A DNA stretch of 64,000 bases, taken from assembly GCA_964387025.1 (NCBI GenBank), contig CAYLUZ010000003.1, positions 347,444-411,443 of the forward strand, read 5' to 3'. Below the pieces are notes generated by a model. The model ran no database searches and was not told the origin of the DNA. It saw only the letters and a list, made by a program, of their open reading frames with translations. Shown in pieces: positions 44,365 to 51,782 of this stretch; position 1 is the stretch's first letter; every line of letters begins with the position of its first letter. Origin of the DNA: PNON01 sp964387025 (lineage in GTDB: Bacteria > Chloroflexota > Anaerolineae > Anaerolineales > Anaerolineaceae). A program made the translations under genes and the position numbers.

Positions 44365-45297
44365 TTAATACCCTTTTACTGCTACTGGGGCGGCAACATT
44401 TGATGAAACAGGAGGCTGCCCTATACCCTGGACGATCTTCACGCTAGCGCTCGCGCCGATACGGGTTGCGCCAGCTTTTACCATCTTTTCTGCATCTTCG
44501 GTCGTACGTATTCCACCAGATGCTTTAACACCCATCTCCGGACCAACCACACGCCGCATCAGTGTAATATCTTCCACGGTGGCGCCGCCACCGGAAAAAC
44601 CGGTGGAAGTCTTTACAAAATCCGCATCTGCTTCTTTGGCAAGAAGACAGGCGGTCACTTTTTCATCCTCGGTTAATAAAGCAGTCTCGATGATCACTTT
44701 GAGGATCGCTCCGCCTTCATGGGCTGTTCGAACCACTCCACGAATATCACGTGCGACCAATTGCATATCGCCGCCTTTTAATGCTCCAATATTGATGACC
44801 ATATCGATCTCGCTGGCACCTTGTTGAATGGCCAATTGTGCTTCCATCACTTTTACATCCGGCGTGTTGGCGCCCAGGGGAAAACCGATCACCGAGCATA
44901 CTTTGACGGGTGATCCGCGCAGCAGTTCTGCACACAACCTTACATTGGCAGGATTCACACACACAGACGCAAAATTATATTTGCGTGCTTCGAAACATAG
45001 TTGAGCGATCTGGTCGGGTGTGGCATCCGGTTTGAGAAGGGTGTGATCGATCATCGAAGCGATGGAGAGATCTGCAGGAATTGCACCAAGGTGGGTACTT
45101 AACCGTTCCGCCCCTGCGGTAACCACGTTGCCAACTTTATCAAAACAGGTGCGTACGCATAGACCATCCGCGCAATCCATTTTGCATAAACCCTCCACGG
45201 GAGTAACCTGGCGATATTTCTGTTCTTCCATCGCCACCAGCACTTCACGGGTGATGATTTCTACCAGTTGTTCAATCATTTTTGGATCAGCTGTCAT
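44365..45297 (-). CDS. deoC: Deoxyribose-phosphate aldolase, microcompartment form with N-terminal extension
   Basis: Class I aldolase (310 residues; ordinary DeoC is about 220-260) that splits 2-deoxyribose 5-phosphate into acetaldehyde and glyceraldehyde 3-phosphate. The Schiff-base lysine is Lys229 in FVKTSTGF, with Lys258 in VKASGGI and an acidic residue in SEIDMVINIG. The first 26 residues form an amphipathic helix (IEQLVEIITREVLVAME) like an encapsulation peptide. Next comes a segment with four cysteines, C38-x3-C42-x4-C47-x3-C51, absent from normal DeoC and possibly a zinc or iron-sulfur site. The product acetaldehyde would pass to the aldehyde dehydrogenase in the lumen. Confidence 0.94.
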   Translation of the reverse strand: MTADPKMIEQLVEIITREVLVAMEEQKYRQVTPVEGLCKMDCADGLCVRTCFDKVGNVVTAGAERLSTHLGAIPADLSIASMIDHTLLKPDATPDQIAQLCFEARKYNFASVCVNPANVRLCAELLRGSPVKVCSVIGFPLGANTPDVKVMEAQLAIQQGASEIDMVINIGALKGGDMQLVARDIRGVVRTAHEGGAILKVIIETALLTEDEKVTACLLAKEADADFVKTSTGFSGGGATVEDITLMRRVVGPEMGVKASGGIRTTEDAEKMVKAGATRIGASASVKIVQGIGQPPVSSNVAAPVAVKGY

Positions 45298-45302
45298 AAG
45301 AA

Positions 45303-45956
45303 TTAACCCTTCATAAAGCGATTTTCGATCGCGATAATTTTATCAATCCGTTTCTGGTGCCGTCCGCCCCCAAAATCGGTAGCCAACCAGGTTTTTACGA
45401 TTTGTTTAGCCAGGTTATCGCCGATCAACCCAGCGCCTAAAGTGAGGACATTAGCGTCGTTGTGCTCGCGGCTGTTCACTGCTGTGGCGTAATCATAACA
45501 AAGGGCAGCACGAACTCCCGGCACTTTGTTGGCTGCCATGCAGCTGCCGATCCCGGCTCCATCCACCACAATTCCACACCAGGCTTTACCTTCTTTTACC
45601 AACAAGGCAACTGCCAACGCGAGATCGGGATAATCCACGGCGGTCTTACCATCTGATGTGCCACAATCTGTCACTAGGCAACCCAATTCTGCCAAATAAA
45701 CCTTTAGCATTTCCTTCATCGCGAAGCCGCCATGATCAGAAGCTATGGCTACAGTCTTTTGCGGAGAAGCTGCTGGAGAGGTTGTCACTGTTGCTGCCTG
45801 CTGAGAGCTAGTAGAAGCCTGAGCACTTGTCGATACCTGAGCAATTGTTGTCGGCTGAGTGCTGGCCGAAACCTGAACACCAGAAGAACCTCCCAGAGTG
45901 CGATTGACAACCTGTTCGACAATTCGATGAATCTCAGAGTCAGATATTTGTGCCAT
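45303..45956 (-). CDS. RpiB/LacA-like sugar-phosphate isomerase, microcompartment form
   Basis: Protein of 217 residues: an amphipathic N-terminal helix (SEIHRIVEQVVNRTL) like an encapsulation peptide, a serine/threonine/glutamine/alanine-rich linker (about 22-66), and an RpiB domain starting KTVAIASDHGGFAMKE. RpiB interconverts ribose and ribulose 5-phosphates. At the position of the catalytic cysteine of E. coli RpiB (CGTGIG) this protein has VDGAGIG, with Asp132. So the chemistry or substrate may differ. First gene of the BMC operon. No Shine-Dalgarno is visible, and a TATAAT ends 6 bases before the ATG, suggesting a leaderless message. Confidence 0.88.
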   Translation of the reverse strand: MAQISDSEIHRIVEQVVNRTLGGSSGVQVSASTQPTTIAQVSTSAQASTSSQQAATVTTSPAASPQKTVAIASDHGGFAMKEMLKVYLAELGCLVTDCGTSDGKTAVDYPDLALAVALLVKEGKAWCGIVVDGAGIGSCMAANKVPGVRAALCYDYATAVNSREHNDANVLTLGAGLIGDNLAKQIVKTWLATDFGGGRHQKRIDKIIAIENRFMKG

Positions 45957-45962
45957 AATCTA

Positions 45963-45968
45963 ATTATA
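45963..45968 (-). promoter_or_regulatory. -10 element of the microcompartment operon, likely leaderless start
   Basis: TATAAT on the minus strand, six bases before the rpiB ATG; transcription would start at or next to the A of the ATG. The -35 at the standard distance (TTTGCG) is poor, so activation or another promoter is possible. Confidence 0.5.
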
Positions 45969-45977
45969 GAGAAGTAC

Positions 45978-46006
45978 TTGACAAACGCAAATGAAAACCT
46001 GATAAT
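45978..46006 (+). promoter_or_regulatory. Promoter of the GntR regulator gene
   Basis: TTGACA, exactly 17 bases, then GATAAT on the plus strand, upstream of the GntR gene. The predicted start falls at the edge of the adjacent palindrome. Confidence 0.8.
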
Positions 46007-46011
46007 GTAAC

Positions 46012-46031
46012 TGGTAATGACCACATTACCA
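46012..46031. promoter_or_regulatory. Palindromic operator in the divergent BMC / GntR control region
   Basis: TGGTAATG and CATTACCA are exact reverse complements separated by ACCA. The site overlaps the expected start of gntR transcription and lies about 45 bases upstream of the rpiB -10. The position suggests autorepression by the GntR protein and shared control of the shell operon. Confidence 0.72.
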
Positions 46032-46061
46032 CTACCGATAGTTTAGCACAAAGAAAAGGCC

Positions 46062-46802
46062 ATGTCAAGCGTCGTAGATCCAAATAATATCTTGCCTCGT
46101 TACTACCAGTTGGTTAATATTCTGCGGCAGAAGATAGAAGCCGGGGAGTGGCAGCCGCAGGATGCGATTCCATCCGAGCGACAGCTGGAAGAGATGTATG
46201 CAGTTTCAAGAACCACGATCCGTCAGGCACTCGGGATCCTGATCCGGCATGGACTGGTATATCAATTACACGGTAAGGGCACATTTGTTTCCCCTCGCAA
46301 GCTGCAAAAAGGATTGGTCGAACTGACCAGTTTTAGCGAGGATATGGTGAATCGCGGGTTGAAACCTGGTCAACGAATATTGGAAATTGGTGAGGTGAAT
46401 CCACAAGAAAACATCAGGAAACACCTGGAACTATCCCCGGATGTATTGTCTGTTTTCCGACTGGAAAGAGTGAGAACCGGTGACGGGCAGCCGATCGGGT
46501 TGCAGACTTCCTACCTGGCATTGCAACCGGGTCAGACTATTTCCCGGGAAGAACTCGAGCAGCGAGGTTCTTTATATGCCATCTTGCAGGAGAAATTCAA
46601 TATCAACCTCGCGACAGCAGATGAGACTCTGGAAGTGACCATTGCCAATCCCCGTGAAGCGCTACTACTGGAAGTTCCGGAAGGCAGCCCACTATTATTG
46701 AGCGAACGTGTGTTATGGACGAATGAACGAAAGGCGATTGAGTTCGTGAAGATCCTTTACCGTGGAGACAGATATCGTTATGCTGTTCGTTTGACACGGT
46801 AG
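46062..46802 (+). CDS. GntR family regulator, HutC/UTRA type, divergent from the BMC operon
   Basis: Regulator of 246 residues. The N-terminal winged helix-turn-helix (residues about 10-80) has IPSERQLEEMYAVSRTTIRQ and LVYQLHGKGTFV; the C-terminal UTRA domain binds an effector (about 95-240, FRLERVRTGDGQPIGLQTSYL, AIEFVKILYRGDRYRY). UTRA proteins usually sense sugars, sugar phosphates or amino-acid derivatives, so the ligand may be the substrate or a phosphorylated intermediate of the compartment pathway. Divergent from rpiB across a palindrome. The kinase gene follows 31 bases later on the same strand. Confidence 0.92.
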   Translation: MSSVVDPNNILPRYYQLVNILRQKIEAGEWQPQDAIPSERQLEEMYAVSRTTIRQALGILIRHGLVYQLHGKGTFVSPRKLQKGLVELTSFSEDMVNRGLKPGQRILEIGEVNPQENIRKHLELSPDVLSVFRLERVRTGDGQPIGLQTSYLALQPGQTISREELEQRGSLYAILQEKFNINLATADETLEVTIANPREALLLEVPEGSPLLLSERVLWTNERKAIEFVKILYRGDRYRYAVRLTR

Positions 46803-46833
46803 GAGTTGTAGTGGATGCGAAGGGGAGAGGAAT

Positions 46834-47895
46834 TTGGCCGAAATTATGTTAAATAATATCCGAAGACGTTATGATGATTCCATCCTTTCTGAAGCTATAA
46901 AAAGGTTTGGATTTTCACCCGATTCACTCCAACCTCTAGAAGGCTCTGCTTTTGTTTACCAGGGGCGGATTGATAACCAACCGTCTATTTTAAAAATTAC
47001 CCCAGGAGTATGGAACACAACAAAACAAATCACAGGCTCTACCCGTGAACAACTTTTAGCTGAAATTGATTTCGTGCTGTATCTGGCAAAAAATGATCTT
47101 CCAGTTGCACTGCCTATCCGGTCAAAGCAGGGAGAATGGGTGGAAGTCATTCCATTGGATAAACAAACCTGTTTTCTGGCTTACTGTTTCGAAATGGTTC
47201 CCGGAATCATGTTCCCTGATGCCGATGAAGTACACTTTCCTGATTCCGTACTGGTGGAATGGGGTCGGATGAGCGGCTGCCTGAATAAACTTTCAGCAAG
47301 TTTCCAGAATGAACCTGGGCGTCAACGCCTGCCCTGGCATATGAATGACCTGGAAAATTTTCATGATTTGATTCCTAATGAACAGACCCTGGTTTTTCAA
47401 CGTCATGAGGAGATTAATAAAAAATTACTGGCTTTACCGCAGGACCCAGAGTCGTATGGATTGGTCCATGGGGATTTTCATCATGGTAATTTTTTTGTAG
47501 ATGGAGGAATCGAAGGATCGATTCCTAAGGTCACCTTGTTTGATTTCGATGCAGCAGAATATTGTTGGTTTGCCAGCGAAGTGTGTGTAGCTCTCATCAA
47601 TTGTCTTCCACTACCACACTCGAACATCGTTTACCGGCGGGAGTACGCGCTACATTTTCTACATCATTTTCTATCAGGTTACAGACTTGAAAAACCCTTC
47701 AATGGATTCTGGCTGGATCAAATCCCGTTATTCTTAAAACACTATGAATTACTGAATTATGCATACTATCACAAGTATTGGGATATCTCTCATCTAAGCG
47801 AACACCAGGATAGGGTATTAAAAAGCTACCTGCAGCGAATCGAAGGTGAAATTCCAGTAGTGGAGTTTAAGCCAGGCGACTTATCCAATCTATAA
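46834..47895 (+). CDS. APH-fold small-molecule kinase next to the BMC locus
   Basis: Phosphotransferase of the aminoglycoside/choline kinase fold, 353 residues. The catalytic loop is LVHGDFHHGNFFV (HGDxxxxN) and the metal-binding aspartate lies in TLFDFDAAEY; an N-terminal lobe with SILKITPG supplies the ATP lysine. The TTG at 46834 is chosen because AGGGGAG lies 6 bases upstream; ATG at 46846 is an alternative. Kinases of this fold occur with several BMC types, where they phosphorylate the incoming substrate. Deoxyribose, a nucleoside or another sugar is a plausible substrate here, which is inference. Co-directional with the regulator. Confidence 0.85.
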   Translation: MAEIMLNNIRRRYDDSILSEAIKRFGFSPDSLQPLEGSAFVYQGRIDNQPSILKITPGVWNTTKQITGSTREQLLAEIDFVLYLAKNDLPVALPIRSKQGEWVEVIPLDKQTCFLAYCFEMVPGIMFPDADEVHFPDSVLVEWGRMSGCLNKLSASFQNEPGRQRLPWHMNDLENFHDLIPNEQTLVFQRHEEINKKLLALPQDPESYGLVHGDFHHGNFFVDGGIEGSIPKVTLFDFDAAEYCWFASEVCVALINCLPLPHSNIVYRREYALHFLHHFLSGYRLEKPFNGFWLDQIPLFLKHYELLNYAYYHKYWDISHLSEHQDRVLKSYLQRIEGEIPVVEFKPGDLSNL

Positions 47896-48038
47896 CCAAA
47901 TATTCCCAACGTATTACCGGATCGATTAAAGCCGAGCAAAGAAAAACTATTGTGGCAACATGGCAGATGGATTTTTCTTTATTCCCCTGGCGTAGATAAA
48001 TCGGAATAAAATTACCAAAGATAAACCAATGAAACACC

Positions 48039-48854
48039 TTAAGGAAGGATAGTTATTGACTTCACCAATTCATCTAAAACATCCAATGATGGTTTGAAAT
48101 CAGATAAAGCTGTTGCATTCAATTTATTTCTAACAGCATCATAATAAGCATTCCTTGCGTCAACATCACCTAAGTTATTGAATGGAAACAGAATGCCTTC
48201 GGGTGGCAGGGCTGCGTCCATACTGGTATTTAGAGGTAAGATCTCGGAATTAATCGGCAGGATCGCTTCAATGTAATATTGTCCGTCATTTGATAGTCCC
48301 TGGTAATAATAAAAAAGATCCTCATTATTAATAGTTACAAAGGCATCTATCACCTGGGTCAGATAGCGTATCCCATGAGTTGTAGTGGAATTCAATGAAA
48401 TGGATTGAGCATAGAAAATAGTCGTCAGAGCTTCCGGGAAAGGCTGTCCGGCATCAAGGGGTAAATTTTGCAGAGTAGAAATAATCTCGCCAGTATTTGA
48501 TGTATATCCGGCAAAATCAACAGCCTTAAAAACCAGGATGCGTGCAGAACGAGGCAGGCTGTATCCATCCAATTGGATGACAGTATGTGAAGGCATATCA
48601 CCGTAGGAAGGATTGATGTATGGGTACTCAACATCGACCGTAGTTATTGCACTCGCACCCGCAGCCAGATCCTCAGGAATGATCAGATTGATATTGTCCT
48701 TTGAGTATGAAATCCCGGCTTGATCAGTTTGCGTCAAAAGGATTGGTTGAGTTGCTGCCGGTTCAGGAGTTTGAATGGATTTAGCTGATATATTACAAGC
48801 CAACAACAGGATACATATAAAAGTAAAAGCAAGGATCAATTTTTTTCGGTCCAT
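48039..48854 (-). CDS. Hypothetical lipoprotein (271 aa)
   Basis: Exported lipoprotein with signal peptide MDRKKLILAFTFICILL and lipobox LLAC. A short threonine/proline-rich linker precedes one globular domain (residues about 45-270), including a predicted mixed alpha/beta pattern (DINLIIPEDLAAGASAITTV-like strand, IDAFVTINNEDLFYYYQGLS). No known family is recognised. It is separated from the neighbouring genes by small gaps without clear terminators. Chloroflexota genomes carry many such orphan lipoproteins. Confidence 0.68.
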   Translation of the reverse strand: MDRKKLILAFTFICILLLACNISAKSIQTPEPAATQPILLTQTDQAGISYSKDNINLIIPEDLAAGASAITTVDVEYPYINPSYGDMPSHTVIQLDGYSLPRSARILVFKAVDFAGYTSNTGEIISTLQNLPLDAGQPFPEALTTIFYAQSISLNSTTTHGIRYLTQVIDAFVTINNEDLFYYYQGLSNDGQYYIEAILPINSEILPLNTSMDAALPPEGILFPFNNLGDVDARNAYYDAVRNKLNATALSDFKPSLDVLDELVKSITILP

Positions 48855-48923
48855 TGATGCTCCTCAAAAAAACAAATCGAGATAATTGTTTTCAACGTCA
48901 AGGCTTCACTGTACCACTTACAC

Positions 48924-50450
48924 CTAAAGTTTTGGTTCCTTCTTTGCCTTTCTTTGTATTATCGACTGGAAGACGATAAAGAACACCATTCCTGCCAAAC
49001 TAACCCAGCCTAAAATATCTCCAAGGCGGGTATATATGGTCGGGCTTGATCCGATATTCACATCGCCGGTTAATTCAACCTGCTTATTTGGCGTGAGGTT
49101 CAAGGCCTTTTGCCGCCCGTGTGCATCAATAATGGCAGAGCCGGTTTGTCGGGAGGTTACTACCACCGCAACTTGATTTTCAACTGCACGGAAAGTGGCA
49201 TTTGTCCAGAACTGCTCGCCAAATCCGCCAAATTCGTTTAACCCCACCGAGATCAATTGTGCACCATTGGTGGTGAGTTTTCGGGCAACATCAGTATAAT
49301 TTGCGTCGTGGCAGATCATGGCAGCGAGCCTACCCAATGGAGTGTCATACACCGGGTAATTGCCGGCTGTAGGGGAAAGGGGTTCTCCGGGAGGAGCATG
49401 ATTCTTGGCATAAGCCGGGGAATAGAAATTCCCGTCAGAGCCGAGTAGAACGGCCTCGTTGCGCCAGGGCTGGCCTTCGACTGCAAAAGTGTAATCGAGA
49501 AACATATATATACTTTTTTCTCTTGCAAGCGCTTGTAATTCACTTTTATAATTTTCTTGAGGATCAAAATTAAAAATCATTTCTGGTGTGAATACGATTT
49601 GTGTATTCTTCGCACCAGCATCAGATGCCCATTTAATCAAATCTTCAACGCGGGAGATATCTGTGGTGGTTGTATCCTGAAAAGCCGGTTTACCATAATT
49701 CGGCTGAAGAGCTGCAACTTTCAACTTTGGCGATGCATTCCCACTGGATAAAATTACCAGGCTAACAACGATCCACACTGTCAGAATTGATCCACTAATG
49801 ACCAGCCATTTGCGGATTGTCCTTTTTTCCATGGGGACTGTTCCACTGAAATGCCAACGGTTATCAAGCCATCCAATGACTGCTCCACTCAGGACATAAT
49901 TCACCATGATGATCAGCAGGTTCAAACCATACACGCTGAAGATGGATACCGGTTGGATCAACCAGGCTTGTGACGCCAGGGTGTAGCCAATAAACCCGCT
50001 GGTCGCCACCAATGGAATGAAAGTAGCCCGGATCATCTCGAATCCCACCCAGCCTGCCATTCCGTTTAACACATACCAGCGATACCCTGTTTGTTCGTGG
50101 AATTTCCGTTCACTTGCTATAAAGAAAACCAAAATAGAGATCAAGACACCGAGGTAGGTGAAGAATGGACCAAACTCTGTTCCGAACAACCTTCCCAGGA
50201 ATGGTCCAAGCCAGACCAGGATCGTGATGGCCTCTCCAAGGCTGGACCATTTCAGCGGGAAAAGGCGGTGTTGAGCAACTCGAGCGGGTATGAGTGCGAT
50301 CCACACCAAAGGCCAAATACCATATGGTGGAAAGGATAAAAGAAGAAAAATACCGCTTACGATTGAAAGGATAATACCAAGTACAAAAAGCTTCCACCCT
50401 TTGATGCTGATCTCCATGCCTGGGGTATTTGTTTCCACTAAAGCCGACAT
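48924..50450 (-). CDS. Apolipoprotein N-acyltransferase-like protein (membrane region plus nitrilase domain)
   Basis: Membrane protein of about 508 residues. The N-terminal half has seven or eight membrane segments; the extracytoplasmic nitrilase-type domain follows (residues about 245-470) and a last membrane segment closes it. Lnt transfers an acyl chain to the N-terminal cysteine of lipoproteins. Triad candidates are Glu in IVFTPEMIFNF, Lys in SPAYAKNHAPPGEP and Cys in LAAMICHDANYTDV. The cysteine is followed by HD where E. coli Lnt has YE, so activity or substrate could differ. The ATG at 50450 follows GGAGGAGG. Many predicted lipoproteins in the window fit such a role. Confidence 0.8.
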   Translation of the reverse strand: MSALVETNTPGMEISIKGWKLFVLGIILSIVSGIFLLLSFPPYGIWPLVWIALIPARVAQHRLFPLKWSSLGEAITILVWLGPFLGRLFGTEFGPFFTYLGVLISILVFFIASERKFHEQTGYRWYVLNGMAGWVGFEMIRATFIPLVATSGFIGYTLASQAWLIQPVSIFSVYGLNLLIIMVNYVLSGAVIGWLDNRWHFSGTVPMEKRTIRKWLVISGSILTVWIVVSLVILSSGNASPKLKVAALQPNYGKPAFQDTTTTDISRVEDLIKWASDAGAKNTQIVFTPEMIFNFDPQENYKSELQALAREKSIYMFLDYTFAVEGQPWRNEAVLLGSDGNFYSPAYAKNHAPPGEPLSPTAGNYPVYDTPLGRLAAMICHDANYTDVARKLTTNGAQLISVGLNEFGGFGEQFWTNATFRAVENQVAVVVTSRQTGSAIIDAHGRQKALNLTPNKQVELTGDVNIGSSPTIYTRLGDILGWVSLAGMVFFIVFQSIIQRKAKKEPKL

Positions 50451-50622
50451 ATGTTCCTCCTCCCACAAAAGAAGCGTAGTAGTGAAACAGAACCCGATAA
50501 ATCAAATCATACATCAAATTGTTATTGAATTGTTAACCTAAAAATGACATATGATTGTAATCATAAATCAATGCAATCGCATATATTAAATTAAGAAAGA
50601 AAATTTATAAAGAAGCGTGCAA

Positions 50623-51477
50623 CTATTCTGCGTATCCGATCATTCCAACTGCGCGGGGGCCAGTGTGCGCACCTAAAACCGGAGAAGCAAAAGTGATGAA
50701 CATTTCTTTGGGTGAGAATTCAGCTTCAAAGTGATCTGCAATCTGTATGGCTTCTTCCAATGCATTATTGTGGACTAAAGTTATATGCAGAATCTGACCT
50801 ATCTTGAAGTGTTTTGTGAACTCTTTATATAGTCCTTCCAATGCGCCTTTACGTGACCGTGATGGAATGGATGCTCCTACGGATCCTGTATCAGGTTTAA
50901 CATAGATGAGCGGTTTTATCTTCAGAAATGAGTTCGCAAAGCTGATGGCACCGGCAATCCTTCCACCTTTACTAAGATAATCGATCGTATCCAGGGAGAC
51001 AAAATAGACCATGTGAGTTCGAACATACTCCGCTGCTGCTTCCATTTCTACTAATCCTCCTCCGGTTTCACGTGTACGGGCGGCTGCAATCACCTGCCAG
51101 CCCAAACCCATACCATTGTTTTTTCCGTCAACAACGGTTACCGGGATGGGAGAGTCCTCCGCGGCCTGGCGGGCAGAGATTATTGTCCCACTCATAGCGC
51201 TGCTGATCGTGAAAACCAGCACCTGCTCAGCCCCGTTTTCTGCAGCTTTTTTATAAGCATCCAGGAAGGCGCCTGGGGTGGGTTGGGAAGTGGTCGGATG
51301 GTGCTTATCAGTATCTAACCGTTGATAAAATTCCTCGGCGGTTAATTCAATCCCGTCCAGGAATGGCTGGTCACCAAAGACGATCGAAAGAGGAACGACA
51401 TCGATTTCATATTGTTCGATCCAATGTTTGGGAATATCACAAGTACTATCAGTTACCAGTGCAATTTTGTGTGGCAT
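50623..51477 (-). CDS. DegV family fatty-acid-binding protein
   Basis: Cytoplasmic protein of 284 residues of the DegV/FakB type, which binds a fatty acid for phosphorylation by FakA. It has the N-terminal IALVTDSTCDIP, a central PTTSQPTPGAFLDAY, SSAMSGTIISARQAA and the C-terminal VLGAHTGPRAVGMIGYAE, all typical family signatures. No FakA kinase gene lies in the window. Single gene; ATG start with no strong ribosome-binding site visible. Confidence 0.93.
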   Translation of the reverse strand: MPHKIALVTDSTCDIPKHWIEQYEIDVVPLSIVFGDQPFLDGIELTAEEFYQRLDTDKHHPTTSQPTPGAFLDAYKKAAENGAEQVLVFTISSAMSGTIISARQAAEDSPIPVTVVDGKNNGMGLGWQVIAAARTRETGGGLVEMEAAAEYVRTHMVYFVSLDTIDYLSKGGRIAGAISFANSFLKIKPLIYVKPDTGSVGASIPSRSRKGALEGLYKEFTKHFKIGQILHITLVHNNALEEAIQIADHFEAEFSPKEMFITFASPVLGAHTGPRAVGMIGYAE

Positions 51478-51782
51478 GCTATTTTTACTCCATCCAATAA
51501 GGATAATTGAAAGCTACCTTTAGTACTATTAATAATATCAACTATGTTAATAATTGTGAATATGAATAAAGGTATTGACCTACTATTGAGATGTCCTCCA
51601 AAAAGTAGAGAAATCATCCCGTGTTATGAAGGTCAATATATGGAGAATTCTTATGGTAAATATGGAGAAAACAACACGAATAATCAGGAAACATAACCAG
51701 GGTACATTACCCTTATACGTTCCTTATTGCCAACAATTGGTAATGTGGCAATAAGGATGATGCAAAGGTATAATACCCACCT
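51478..51782. other. Intergenic region upstream of the EamA transporter gene
   Basis: Between divergent genes. It contains a 12-bp inverted repeat at 51721-51757, a TATAAT at 51769 and a 33-codon frame (51653-51754) with GGAG upstream, which is not supported as a gene because it lies upstream of the likely promoter. Confidence 0.45.
51721..51757. promoter_or_regulatory. Long palindrome overlapping the -35 region of the EamA transporter gene
   Basis: TCCTTATTGCCA (51721-51732) and TGGCAATAAGGA (51746-51757) are exact reverse complements with a 13-base loop. The right arm covers the -35 position for the TATAAT at 51769-51774. No T-tract follows, so a protein-binding site is more likely than a terminator. 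Confidence 0.6.

Noticed and set aside
51653..51754. 33-codon frame with a GGAG upstream, ending in the palindrome before the EamA gene
   Set aside because: It lies upstream of the likely EamA promoter, so it is not a leader peptide of that transcript, and it has no recognisable features.
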